The translations under genes and the position numbers were made by a program. A DNA stretch of 64,000 nt from Craterostigma plantagineum (taxonomy: Eukaryota; Streptophyta; Magnoliopsida; Lamiales; Linderniaceae): positions 62,001-126,000 of the forward strand of contig JAPQWV010000493.1 of the NCBI GenBank assembly GCA_027422505.1, read 5' to 3'. The notes beneath the pieces were generated by a model that did not search any database, was not told where the DNA came from, and saw nothing but the letters and a program-made list of their open reading frames with translations. Numbering within the stretch: position 1 is the stretch's first letter; every line of letters begins with the position of its first letter. Shown here one piece after another: positions 46,755-55,922 of the stretch.

Positions 46755-48187
46755 TTATCCATCGACCATCATGTGATGCATCAGCGATACTCTGACGTTA
46801 TCGCAGTGTCTCTTTATCAGCTCGAAGTAGTTCATAGCCTCTTGCGGGCAAAGCCCTTCGACGAAGAAACGAAACATGTGTGAGTGAGTCTCTCGCATGA
46901 TGTCCAGGGACTGCTTCAGCACTTTCTCTTGCTGTGATTTGTTCAACTCCGTTGCCTCCATTAAAGGCATCAGATCTCTTTCCTCCTCTGCAAAGTGCTG
47001 CTTGCAGTTTTCCTGGTTTTCAAAGAAATTGTAATCGAACTCGATAAGCTGTTAAAGGTGATCTTTTGTCCAAATCAATCCCATTGAAATTAGATTTCGA
47101 CCTTCAGTTTTCGGAGGCGCGAGGTGAGTCGAGAGAGAGCTTCTTGGTAATCTGGGCTGCCAATGTTCATCACACCTATGATCTTAATCTCTTCTTTGAT
47201 TCCATTCATTATGGGGAGATCTCTTCCGTGTTGCTCGTTCGCCCCTTTGCATAATCCTGCAATTACATACAAGTCTGCTCAATCAAACCTCATTAACAAG
47301 ATAATGCACCAGTCGGTCAATGCAAGACAAGATGAATATGTTTGATTATATATATAACATGATTGTCACTGTAATAAGATTTGCAGAAGCGAAACTTAAT
47401 AGGTTAGATTATTCGATGAATGAGCAACACAATTGACGACTCATAAAATGGTAGAGTAGATGAGTAAGCCCAGAAACAAGAATGCATATTGTGGATCGAT
47501 GCTTGAAGATGAGTATCCCCTTCAAAATGAAGACGATGAAATCTTTACCTCGATCGGCGGACTCTAAGATCTGAAAGAGTACGGTCTCCTCCATCTGCGC
47601 GTGCTCAACCATGACCTGATAGAGCCACCCATACCTCTTCGCCATCTTCTTCACCTCCATCCTCGGCGTCCCACGCGCCGGCGTAGAGGGAGCCATCTTG
47701 CCGCCGCGAGCCTCCATCTCCTCCGCCCACTCCACCATCTTGTCCAGGTGCCACAGTATGCCCTTGTGCTGCATAGCCACGACCCTCACAACCACCGGAG
47801 TCTTATCTCCGCCGCTCCACCCCCATATACCGCCACCGCTCCCCTTCGCCGCGTCGGCGGAATCCGCACTAGGCGCAGCGGCGGTCGTACGGACGGGCGG
47901 GTGGGGAATTTGCTGTCCAGGTAAGCGAGGATGTCGTCCACGGACCCCGAGACGACGTCGTTTTGGTAGACGAGGGTTGGGTTTTGGTGCGTCTCCGAGG
48001 GGACGAACTCGGCGGCGACGGGCTTATACTGAAGCGCTAGGCGGACGTGGGAGGTGGCGAAACTTTCGGCCTGGCCGTAGAGCGTAATCGAAGGAAGCGG
48101 CACCGACGGAGGCGGCTTGATGATGACGTCAGACGGCGCGATCTCCGCCGCTGATTTCTTCTCCGATGTGTCCATACAGTTGCCCAT
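46755..48187 (-). CDS. Hemerythrin-HHE protein with N-terminal thioredoxin/GST-N-like domain; one frame break
   Basis: Three exons: 48187-47549, 47256-47102, 47012-46755, 1052 nt; one missing base makes exactly 351 codons. N terminus MGNCMDTSEKK is a candidate myristoylation/palmitoylation site (MGNC). Residues about 33-90 (SITLYGQAESFATSHVRLAL, VSGSVDDILAYLDSKFP) resemble a glutathione-transferase N-terminal domain. After a Gly/Ala linker comes the HHE four-helix region: AMQHKGILWHLDKMVEWAEE, VMVEHAQMEETVLFQILE, CKQHFAEEERDLMPLMEATE and ETHSHMFRFFVEGLCPQEA. Its His and Glu residues (HxxxE) could bind a di-iron centre or heme-like ligands. The break is in the linker near 47896, where one base of an A run seems missing. 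Role unknown; iron or oxygen sensing is inference. Confidence 0.8.
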
Positions 48188-50298
48188 TTACTGGGTTTCG
48201 ATTTGCAGGTCGAATGAGATTTATCCAAGGTAGAAAGATTCGATCTTTTTTCGCTTGCTTAGAGCATAAGATAAATTGGCTAACCTAAAGCGAAGGTATT
48301 TCCTAGCTGAAACGACAATGAGAGAGTGTAAGCATACGTGTATGTATTGGGTTGAAAAAAGGAAGAGCATGTGAGAGTGAGATATTGCTTGCTTCATAGA
48401 GAAGGGAAAAAAGATACATAGATGAGCAGCGACTTCACACTAGTAAATAAATGAAAAAAAGCTTTATGCCATTGATTGTCAGAATGAAACAATGATTTAT
48501 TATTGTCTGCCGCTTTGTATATTATATTTGTTATATCTCTTCCGAGATGAATCTAAAAAAAAATAATCATTTATATAAAAAATTTGAAAGTCAATACCAC
48601 TGTCAGAAAATTTATTAATAATCCGTTCGATTTTGTGTATCATTTTCCTAGTCTTGACGGTTCTGTTTATATGTGTATTATGTACCACGTCACGCGTTTA
48701 TATGGCACCCATCACATATGGTACCTATTTACGTTATATATGGTTCCTTAACGTGCTATATGATGTACCATTTTCCCTTACCACAATACGTTCTCTGTGA
48801 TAACTAAATGTGTTCTATGACGTACTTGCAGCGGAACAGGTAACAATATGCAAAAAATTTACTATAATAAGTACCTACATATAAAAACATTTGATATGGA
48901 ACTCACTTTGCGAATTTTTTTACATCAATGTGTATTTTTATGTAGAAAGATATAATATTTCTCTTCCCACAATAAATATTTAAAATGGTGGTGTAGGTAG
49001 GGGCATCTTGAAGATGATATATGTCAGTCAATTGCGAAATATCAATAGATAGATCGATCTACGTGAGATGTTGATGGTCCAAAGTCCAAACATGGATGAG
49101 CTCGTGGTATCCTATGAGAGTCACGTGCCTCTTTTCTTTGATTTGGATAAGATAATTTAATTATGGGTACATCTAATCAATGTCTTGTTGGGCCTTTACA
49201 GGCCCAGAACTCCATCAATAAAGGCCCATGAAGGTAAGGTAATATGACTCGACGAAGGAGAGGAGCATTTGTCTCATTCATGGACTTGTTTTAATCATTT
49301 GTCTTGCTAGTTAGTAGGCATTTGATTTCTTTCTATGATGAACACAAACTATTCAGACATACCGATATCATTTTAATCTTGTATACTTACCTTTTTAAAA
49401 GAATTGAAAGAAGAGGACATAAGATATGAACCATTATGCGATTGTATAATTGAAAAAATTGCTTGGCGCCGGGCAAGTCTACATGGGAATATACATAATA
49501 GGGCTTAACAAAGCTTGAACGAAGACACATTGGTGACAATGTGAACATCTATATATGCACCTGAAATTATACGCTTGGTCGAGCACAAAATTAAATAGCT
49601 TAAATAAGCAGTATAGTTGAGGAAACATATCGTCGAAATTTCGTTCTGCATTTAGGAAATCATCCCGTTTATAATGTTTCTGGGACGGGGAAAATACCGT
49701 TAGTGACCTTTCGTTAGGTGACCGTTATAGTTAGGTAAGATTTTCTGGAAAAGAATTAATGTCGTTGGTAATTAGAACCTGTTAGTTCGGTAAATATGTG
49801 GGACGGAAACGCCGTTTTATTAGTAACTTATAAGTTCGGTAATAGTTTCGCGACAAGAATACCGTTAACCGGTATATATTTAGTTGCAAACTTCTGTCAA
49901 GTTTTATCTGATCTTCCCATATATAAACCTTGATTGATGTTGTTATCATCCCTGACGAATAACTCTTACCAGTTTCTTGAGAAAAAGTGATGTATATATG
50001 TTAAAGCCTATCACATTTGTTGTAAGATGGGTGTTTTTAGCTTATTATTTTGCTTCTTTTGTAAGACGTTAATTGGCTGAGTGAGAGTTTATTGAAAATG
50101 GATTGAGAAAACATAATGTAAGAAAAACAAACAAGCAAGCAAGCATCATCGATAAACATGGTTCACTAACGATGACACAAAGACACGGAAAAAGAAAAAA
50201 AAAAAAAAAAAAGAGAAACGGAAATCCAAGTAAAAACCCTAATCAAACATCAAACCACCCAAAGACCACGGCAGCGCCTTGTAAGAGATCATCATCAC
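48188..50298. other. 2.1-kb AT-rich intergenic region with degenerate repeats
   Basis: 48188-48420 is the leader/promoter of the hemerythrin gene. 48490-49000 is AT-rich with words such as AGTACCTACATAT that recur at 57010 in inverted or direct form, suggesting old dispersed repeats. 49190-49230 holds GGGCC(T) boxes. I see no gene. An A run of 18 bases at 50190-50211 lies near the 3' end of the next gene. Confidence 0.4.
49675..49890. repeat. Degenerate direct repeats with GGGACGG...ACCGTTAGT..TTCGGTAA words
   Basis: Segments beginning TTCTGGGACGGGGAAAATAC, TTTTCTGGAAAAGAATTAAT, TGGGACGGAAACGCCGTTTT and TTTCGCGACAAGAATACCGT follow one another at roughly 50-60 bp spacing. Each is followed by a GTTAGT/TTCGGTAA word. 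This resembles subterminal repeat blocks of a CACTA-type or similar element, but no termini were found. Confidence 0.4.
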
Positions 50299-50817
50299 TC
50301 ATTCATCGTCTGAATCATCAACGCCATCCTTCTTCGACTTGCCAGCAATTTCCTCCCAGGAAAAGTTCATAAGCTTCCTCGAAACAGTCTTCAAGTCCTC
50401 AACAGAGTCGAAAACATCATAGTCATCTTTGTCGGGAAGTCCTATGTAGAACAAGGGATCATCGCTCCTCGAATGCCTCATGGAAGAAAAACGACCTGAC
50501 CTTTTTATGACGCCATTCAAACCCTCGTTTCTGACGACCCCTCTCTTCACCGTTTCTGCGACGACCCTAATAATGCTCTTTCCTTTGTCGTCCTTGGATC
50601 TCGCCGGAGCTGATTTTCCTCCTCCGTCGGAGATCTTCAGGCCTGCAGCAGAAGGGACGACGCCGGCGACCTCCAAGAATTCCGGCGATGATTGTGGGCT
50701 TGAAGGGTTTTGCTTGGGAAAGAGCTCTTCTTCTTCCTCGTCTCCATCTGTTGATGGAGCTTGCTCATTCATCAGGAGATCCTTGAGACTTATATACTTG
50801 CTGGGTTCGGCCGCCAT
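50299..50817 (-). CDS. Uncharacterised acidic plant protein, 172 aa
   Basis: Single exon, ATG at 50815-50817. The N terminus MAAEPSKYISLKDLLMNEQA is followed by an acidic, Ser/Pro-rich stretch, a basic centre (KGKSIIRVVAETVKRGVVRN, GVIKRSGRFSSMRHSRSDDP) and a conserved-looking end (LFYIGLPDKDDYDVFDSVED, LKTVSRKLMNFSWEEIA) before an acidic tail DGVDDSDDE. No membrane segment or signal peptide. I do not recognise a named family. A copia element has inserted 53 bp upstream of the start codon, separating it from its likely TATA box at 55745. Confidence 0.7.
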   Translation of the reverse strand: MAAEPSKYISLKDLLMNEQAPSTDGDEEEEELFPKQNPSSPQSSPEFLEVAGVVPSAAGLKISDGGGKSAPARSKDDKGKSIIRVVAETVKRGVVRNEGLNGVIKRSGRFSSMRHSRSDDPLFYIGLPDKDDYDVFDSVEDLKTVSRKLMNFSWEEIAGKSKKDGVDDSDDE

Positions 50818-50870
50818 TGAAGGGAGAATCAGAAGCTCGTTGATTAGGGTTTTCTGCGTACGTTTGAGTA

Positions 50871-51113
50871 TGTTGGAAATAAACTCACGCGAACACAGTG
50901 AACACGGTCTTGTTTTGTGAAGCTGAATCGACTACTGTTTCCGTAGCCTCTGTACTCCTTAAATAATAGTTTACATGGAAGCTATTAAATGCCTTACAAT
51001 CAGGCGACTAATTTAGCCTACGCTAATAAGGAAAAGATAATCACTCCCTAAGGAAAATAAAATCATATCCTAAGCTAATTAAGGAAAGTAGATCACAAGG
51101 ATTATTTCCCACA
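50871..51113 (-). repeat. 3' LTR of the copia element
   Basis: The left copy in window coordinates; it is the downstream LTR in element orientation, 53 bp from the start codon of the adjacent gene and pointing at it. Ends TGTGGGAAATAATCC..TTTCCAACA on the minus strand. Confidence 0.95.
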
Positions 51114-51127
51114 ATCTCCTCCTAAGC
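51114..51127 (-). other. Polypurine tract
   Basis: The minus strand reads AAGGCTTAGGAGGAGAT just before the 3' LTR; AGGAGGAGA is the likely plus-strand DNA primer. It overlaps the end of the ORF, whose stop is at 51122-51124. Confidence 0.8.
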
Positions 51128-54100
51128 CTTGTGTCCACCGTTGATGTCCATCAGGCCGATCTTGCCCCGTAGCTCATGAAACTTGGTCCTTCCAAGCGGT
51201 TTCGTCAGAATGTCGCCCAGCTGATCCTCGCTTCTGATGAACTCTACATCAATTAAGCCTTCTTCTGCAGCCTCCCGAACGAAGTGGTATTTCACTCTGA
51301 TGTGCTTACTCTGTCCGTGGAGTACCGGATTCTTGATCAAAGCAATGGCGGACTTATTGTCCACCCTCAGCATTGGCGCTCTTGCTGCCGTTCCCTGCAC
51401 CTCAGACAAAATACGAGCGAGCCACAATGCTTGACAAGCAGCGTTAGCAGCTGCTATATACTCTGCCTCACAGCTGGACTGAGCCACCACCTTCTGCTTC
51501 ATGGATTGCCAGGTGATCGGGCTGCCGCTGAGGAAGAAAATTACGCCAGTTGTGCTTTTACTTGTATCAACATCCCCGGCGTAATCACTATCGCTGAAGC
51601 CCGTCAGATAAGGCTCCTCCTTTTCCCTCCTGCCGAACCAGAGTCCCCAATCTTGGGTTCCAGCCACATAGCGCAGGATGCGCTTCACAGCTGCGAGGTG
51701 ATCCTCGCGTGGATCCTCCAGGAACCGACTCACATAGCCAACCGCAAACGCAAGATCGGGGCGAGTGTTGACCAAGTACCTCAAGCTCCCGACGATGCTC
51801 CTGTATGCCGTCACATCGACCGGCGGCTCTGTGCTGAGCTTGCTCAACTTCAGGCGCGGTTCCATGGGTACGTGACATGGGTTACACCCTGCCATGCCGC
51901 TCTTCTCCAGGATCTTGCCGGCGTAGGCACCCTGGCTCAGCGAGATCCCCCTCGCGCCCTGCTTCACTTCAATGCCGAGGTAGTAGTGAAGCAAGCCGAG
52001 GTCACTCATCTTGAATGCGGCCGCCATCTCCTCCTTGAATGACTTGATGTCGCCGCCGTTGGAACCGGTGATCATGAGGTCATCGACATAGACCCCGATC
52101 ACCAGCTGCTTGCCGTCGTTCTGCCTGATGTAGATGGCGTGTTCCGACGGGCTCTTCCTGAAGCCGAACGACAACAATGTGCTGTCCAGCTTCGCGTTCC
52201 ATGCGCGCGGTGCTTGATGCAACCCGTACAACGCCTTTCGGAGCTTGAGCACCTTGTCCTCCTTGCCGGTGATGACAAACCCCGGCGGCTGCTCGACGTA
52301 GACCTCCTCCTCCAGGTCTCCGTTCAAGAACGCCGACTTGACGTCCATGTGGTGCACTTCCCATCCTTCGTGCGCTGCGAGGGCGATGATCAGGCGCACC
52401 GAGTCCAGTCGCGCCACCGGCGCGAACACTTCGTCGTAGTCGATGCCGTGCCGCTGTGCGTAACCCTTCACTACGAGGCGTGCCTTATGCTTGGACACCG
52501 CCCCGTGCTCGTCCCTCTTCACCTTGAAGATCCACTTCAAGCCAATCGCCCGTCGGCCCGGCGGGAGGTCGGCGAGAGACCACGTCCGGTTGTCCTCAAT
52601 CGAGTCCATCTCCTCCATCATCGCCTTCCTCCAGTTGGGGCTGCGTTCCGCCTCGGCGAACGACGCAGGTTCGTCGGAGCTCATGGCGTGGAGCTCCTCC
52701 GTCATCAGTGCCCGTGGCGCGAAGCCAAGCGGCGAAGCCGGCCCGATGATGTTTTCGATCTTTCGAAATCGGAGAGGGGCGTCGTCGTCGTGGTCAGCGT
52801 CCAAGTGCTCGCCGGCCTCGCTCGGCGGTGAGGCGAACTCCACCTCCTGTGCCCCACTGGATCCCGCAGGTACAGCTCCTCCACCACCATGAGGTGATGC
52901 CGGCGGCGTCAGCTCATCCTCCTCAGTTGTGGTTCCAGGTGCCTCCTCAGTGCCATCAGCCACCGAAGGTCCCTGGTTTACGATCGAGTACTCCACCATG
53001 AACACGTCGTCGTTGCCGTTCGGCTTGCCATCGACCTGCACAGAGTCCCACTCCCACTGTGCTCCTTCGTCGAAAACCACGTCGCGCGTCACGTGGACAC
53101 GCTTCGTGATAGGGTCGTAAGCGCGGTACGCTTTGGAGCCGCGCTCGTAGCCGATGAAGATCATCTTACAGCCACGATCATCGAGCTTCTTCAGATGCGG
53201 CGTCGTGTGACGAACGTAGACGATGCAGCCGAACGTCCTCAAATGATGCACTGCCGGCTTCTTCCCATGCCATGCTTCGAACGGCGTCATGCCGTCCACG
53301 CTCTTCGTCGGGCATCGGTTGAGGATGTATATCGCGGTGGTCACAGCCTCGCCCCAGAACCAGCCCGGCAGCCCCTTCGCCTTGAGCATACTCCTCGCTG
53401 TCGCCACCACCGTTCCATTCCGTCGCTCGACCACGCCGTTCTGCTGCGGGCTATATGGTGCGGTGTGTTGGCGATGTATCCCTTCTCCGGCGCAATACTC
53501 CGCAAACTCGATCGACGTGAATTCTCCACCACGATCGGTCCGAAGTGCCCCCAGCTTCAGCCCGGACTCCCCCTCGGCCCGTGCCTGGAGTTCCTTGATG
53601 GCAGCCGCAGCACGATCCTTCGTAGGAATGGTGGCTACCCACATATAACGGCTAAGGTCATCGACGAGCAACAAGAAGTACCTGTTGCCGCTTGGGGTTG
53701 CTGGTGTGATTGGCCCGCACAGATCGCCATGCACAAGCTCAAGTCGCTGCTTCGCACGATACTCCGCTTTCCCCGGAAATGGGGTGCGCTTCTGCTTCCC
53801 AGCCAGACATGCATCGCACAACTGGTCCACCTGTCCGATTTCCGGCAGTCCGCGCACCAGCTCCTCCCGAGCTAGCTTCCGGAGCGCCGCCATGTTGACA
53901 TGGCCGAAGCGATCATGCCAGCGCCATGCAACCTCGTCGCCGCGCCCGCGCACCGCTAAGCACATCGGCGATGCTATCTTGATCCGAAGAAGGTATAGAC
54001 GGTTCGCCTCGCGCGTCACCCTTGCCAACAGTTGACCGCCGAGCTCCCGAATCCGCATAACGCTATCTTCGATCTCGATCTTGTAGCGGACCTCGTCTAG

Positions 54101-55429
54101 CTGGCCAAGACTCACGATGTTCGTCGTCAACCGTGGAATGAAGTAGACGCCGTCGAATGAACGGAGCTCCCCGTTCTTGCACACAAAGATGACAGTACCC
54201 CGGCCTTCAATGCGTGCCACCGAGTCGTTGCCAAAACGCACGGTGCCTCGTACCGCCACGTCGAGCTTCGAGAAGGCGGTCCTAGATCCGGACATGTGAT
54301 TGGTTGCCCCCGAGTCCAGGACCCACGTCTCCGCCTCCCGTTCCTCTTCTTCTTCCCCGAGCTGCGCGAACACCTTCTCTTCGCGGATCTCGATCTGGGC
54401 CATGAACGACGTCGACGAAGTAGCCGTCGATTGCGGAGTCGGTGGGGAGAGAATGGGGGAGCACTTTGCGAGACAAAGTGAGGCCTCTTCCTCTTCGTGG
54501 ACTGCATGGGCCTGCGCCTTCTTGGGCTTCGACCAGCACTCCCGGGCCCAGTGGCCCAGCTTCCCACAATTTCGGCACTCGTCACCTGCGCGCTTGTTCG
54601 AAGTAGCCGGCCCACTCGACTCGCCAGCTCGCCCACGACCGCGCCCGCGTCGGCCGCCTCCTCTATTCGCGCCACGATCGCGTGAGTGGTTCTCCGCCTC
54701 TCGCTTCTTTCGTTGCGCGTCCCACTGCTCCTCAGTGAGATACAGCTTGCCCTCGTGCTGTAGTGACGCCGGGGGTCCATTCAACTCCTCCTCCGCCTCT
54801 TGCAATCGCCCGGTGAGATCGGCGACCGTCATGGTGGATGGATCGAGCAAGGTCTTGATCGCAATCGCGATCTGCTTGAAGCGAGGAGGCAGACTTCGTA
54901 GCATCTTGGCTACGATCTCCTTTTCCTCCATCTCCTCTCCTAACGTGGTGAGGTGCGCCGCCATGCCATTGAGGCGTAGCGCGAACTCCTCAACGGTCTC
55001 GCCGTCATTGAACGAGGCGAGGTCGAATTTGCGACGCAGCTGTTGCGCCGTTGCCTTCTTCACACGATCGTCCCCGATCCTCATGGTCGCGATCGCGTCC
55101 CAGGCCTCCTTGGCCGTCTCCTTGGAGCCGATCGTCGACACCATCTCGGGCGGGACCGCACTCACCAACGCATCGAGCGCCATCATGTCTTCCTGCTCAT
55201 CGGCAGTGCCCTTCTCGATGGCGTTCCATAACGCTCTCGCCTTCAGCTTCACCTTCATCATGAGCGCCCAGTCAGAGTAGTTGGTCTTGGTGAGAACGGG
55301 GTAGCTATTCCCGCCGCCCACCTCACGAATCACTCTCTGGATCACGGTGCCGGAGGCATCGGCTTTCTTGCTCCCATCGCCTACGATCACGGCGCCGGAG
55401 GTATCGCCTTTCTTGCTCTCATCGCCCAT
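51122..55429 (-). CDS. Copia gag-pol polyprotein, 1435 aa
   Basis: One uninterrupted ORF. Gag (UBN2-type) covers about residues 35-215 (YPVLTKTNYSDWALMMKVKL), with a zinc knuckle CRNCGKLGHWAREC near 285-298. Aspartic protease active site is WVLDSGATNHMSG near 370. Integrase has its HHCC zinc region (DRFGHVNMAALRKL, LCDACLAGKQK) near 500-545, then catalytic residues in VHGDLCGP, LRTDRGGEF and GVVERRNGT. Reverse transcriptase has AIGLKWIFKVKRDEHG, MDVKSAFLNGDLEEEVY and YVDDLMITG (about 1116). RNase H has SDSDYAGDVDTSKSTTG and QSSCEAEYIAA. Integrase before RT is the copia order. All motif residues are intact. A single ORF with no gag-pol frameshift is usual in copia. Confidence 0.97.
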   Translation of the reverse strand: MGDESKKGDTSGAVIVGDGSKKADASGTVIQRVIREVGGGNSYPVLTKTNYSDWALMMKVKLKARALWNAIEKGTADEQEDMMALDALVSAVPPEMVSTIGSKETAKEAWDAIATMRIGDDRVKKATAQQLRRKFDLASFNDGETVEEFALRLNGMAAHLTTLGEEMEEKEIVAKMLRSLPPRFKQIAIAIKTLLDPSTMTVADLTGRLQEAEEELNGPPASLQHEGKLYLTEEQWDAQRKKREAENHSRDRGANRGGGRRGRGRGRAGESSGPATSNKRAGDECRNCGKLGHWARECWSKPKKAQAHAVHEEEEASLCLAKCSPILSPPTPQSTATSSTSFMAQIEIREEKVFAQLGEEEEEREAETWVLDSGATNHMSGSRTAFSKLDVAVRGTVRFGNDSVARIEGRGTVIFVCKNGELRSFDGVYFIPRLTTNIVSLGQLDEVRYKIEIEDSVMRIRELGGQLLARVTREANRLYLLRIKIASPMCLAVRGRGDEVAWRWHDRFGHVNMAALRKLAREELVRGLPEIGQVDQLCDACLAGKQKRTPFPGKAEYRAKQRLELVHGDLCGPITPATPSGNRYFLLLVDDLSRYMWVATIPTKDRAAAAIKELQARAEGESGLKLGALRTDRGGEFTSIEFAEYCAGEGIHRQHTAPYSPQQNGVVERRNGTVVATARSMLKAKGLPGWFWGEAVTTAIYILNRCPTKSVDGMTPFEAWHGKKPAVHHLRTFGCIVYVRHTTPHLKKLDDRGCKMIFIGYERGSKAYRAYDPITKRVHVTRDVVFDEGAQWEWDSVQVDGKPNGNDDVFMVEYSIVNQGPSVADGTEEAPGTTTEEDELTPPASPHGGGGAVPAGSSGAQEVEFASPPSEAGEHLDADHDDDAPLRFRKIENIIGPASPLGFAPRALMTEELHAMSSDEPASFAEAERSPNWRKAMMEEMDSIEDNRTWSLADLPPGRRAIGLKWIFKVKRDEHGAVSKHKARLVVKGYAQRHGIDYDEVFAPVARLDSVRLIIALAAHEGWEVHHMDVKSAFLNGDLEEEVYVEQPPGFVITGKEDKVLKLRKALYGLHQAPRAWNAKLDSTLLSFGFRKSPSEHAIYIRQNDGKQLVIGVYVDDLMITGSNGGDIKSFKEEMAAAFKMSDLGLLHYYLGIEVKQGARGISLSQGAYAGKILEKSGMAGCNPCHVPMEPRLKLSKLSTEPPVDVTAYRSIVGSLRYLVNTRPDLAFAVGYVSRFLEDPREDHLAAVKRILRYVAGTQDWGLWFGRREKEEPYLTGFSDSDYAGDVDTSKSTTGVIFFLSGSPITWQSMKQKVVAQSSCEAEYIAAANAACQALWLARILSEVQGTAARAPMLRVDNKSAIALIKNPVLHGQSKHIRVKYHFVREAAEEGLIDVEFIRSEDQLGDILTKPLGRTKFHELRGKIGLMDINGGHKA

Positions 55430-55447
55430 GGTCCCTGGATGAAACTC

Positions 55448-55459
55448 GCTCTGATACCA
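55448..55459 (-). other. Primer-binding site for initiator tRNA-Met
   Basis: The minus strand reads TGGTATCAGAGC two bases inside the 5' LTR. This is complementary to the 3' end of plant initiator tRNA-Met, the usual primer of copia elements. Confidence 0.92.
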
Positions 55460-55461
55460 GT

Positions 55462-55704
55462 TGTTGGAAATAAACTCACGCGAACACAGTGAACACGGTC
55501 TTGTTTTGTGAAGCTGAATCGACTACTGTTTCCGTAGCCTCTGTACTCCTTAAATAATAGTTTACATGGAAGCTATTAAATGCCTTACAATCAGGCGACT
55601 AATTTAGCCTACGCTAATAAGGAAAAGATAATCACTCCCTAAGGAAAATAAAATCATATCCTAAGCTAATTAAGGAAAGTAGATCACAAGGATTATTTCC
55701 CACA
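55462..55704 (-). repeat. 5' LTR of the copia element
   Basis: The right-hand copy, upstream in element orientation and adjoining the primer-binding site. Same 243 bases as the other LTR. Confidence 0.95.
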
Positions 55705-55740
55705 GAGTATAATGAGAAGCAGCTTAGTAATGGAGTGTTG

Positions 55741-55754
55741 CATATATAAATAAA
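55741..55754 (-). promoter_or_regulatory. Displaced TATA box of the 50299-50817 gene (inferred)
   Basis: The minus strand reads TTTATTTATATATGCA about 35-50 bases before the insertion site. If the copia element is removed, it lies roughly 90 bp upstream of the start codon at 50817, a normal distance for a plant TATA box. This suggests the element landed in the transcribed 5' leader. Confidence 0.5.
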
Positions 55755-55897
55755 AGTATATAACCTCGTATAACGTCCACATTTAGACAATAACTCAAAC
55801 ACACCTTCCATCCAATTAATTGTCACTGCTTATCTGTTGGCATTTATGTAAAAAGAAGGGTATATAGATTCTGCTGCTTTCATCAGCACATTCACGC

Positions 55898-55922
55898 TAG
55901 TGTGTGTGTGTGTGTGTGTGTT
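55898..55922. repeat. (GT)n microsatellite
   Basis: About twelve GT dinucleotides in a row. Confidence 0.9.

Larger units (their letters stand above)
50871..55704 (-). mobile_element. Complete Ty1/copia LTR retrotransposon, 4834 bp, identical LTRs, 5-bp TSD
   Basis: Two 243-bp LTRs (50871-51113 and 55462-55704) read the same at every base I compared. They end TG..CA and are flanked by GAGTA at 50866-50870 and 55705-55709. The single gag-pol ORF, a tRNA-Met primer-binding site and a polypurine tract are all present, so the element looks autonomous and very young. GC content of the ORF is far above that of the surrounding DNA. It is oriented like the gene at 50299-50817. Confidence 0.97.

Noticed and set aside
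53093..53875. 260-aa plus-strand ORF opposite copia integrase, considered as an extra (env-like) gene
   Set aside because: It is on the wrong strand for the element, has no signal peptide or membrane pattern, and copia elements normally lack a third gene.
54300..55280. 326-aa plus-strand ORF opposite copia gag
   Set aside because: It is antisense to an intact gag region with perfect domain motifs. High GC content lengthens shadow ORFs, and its own translation shows no domain.
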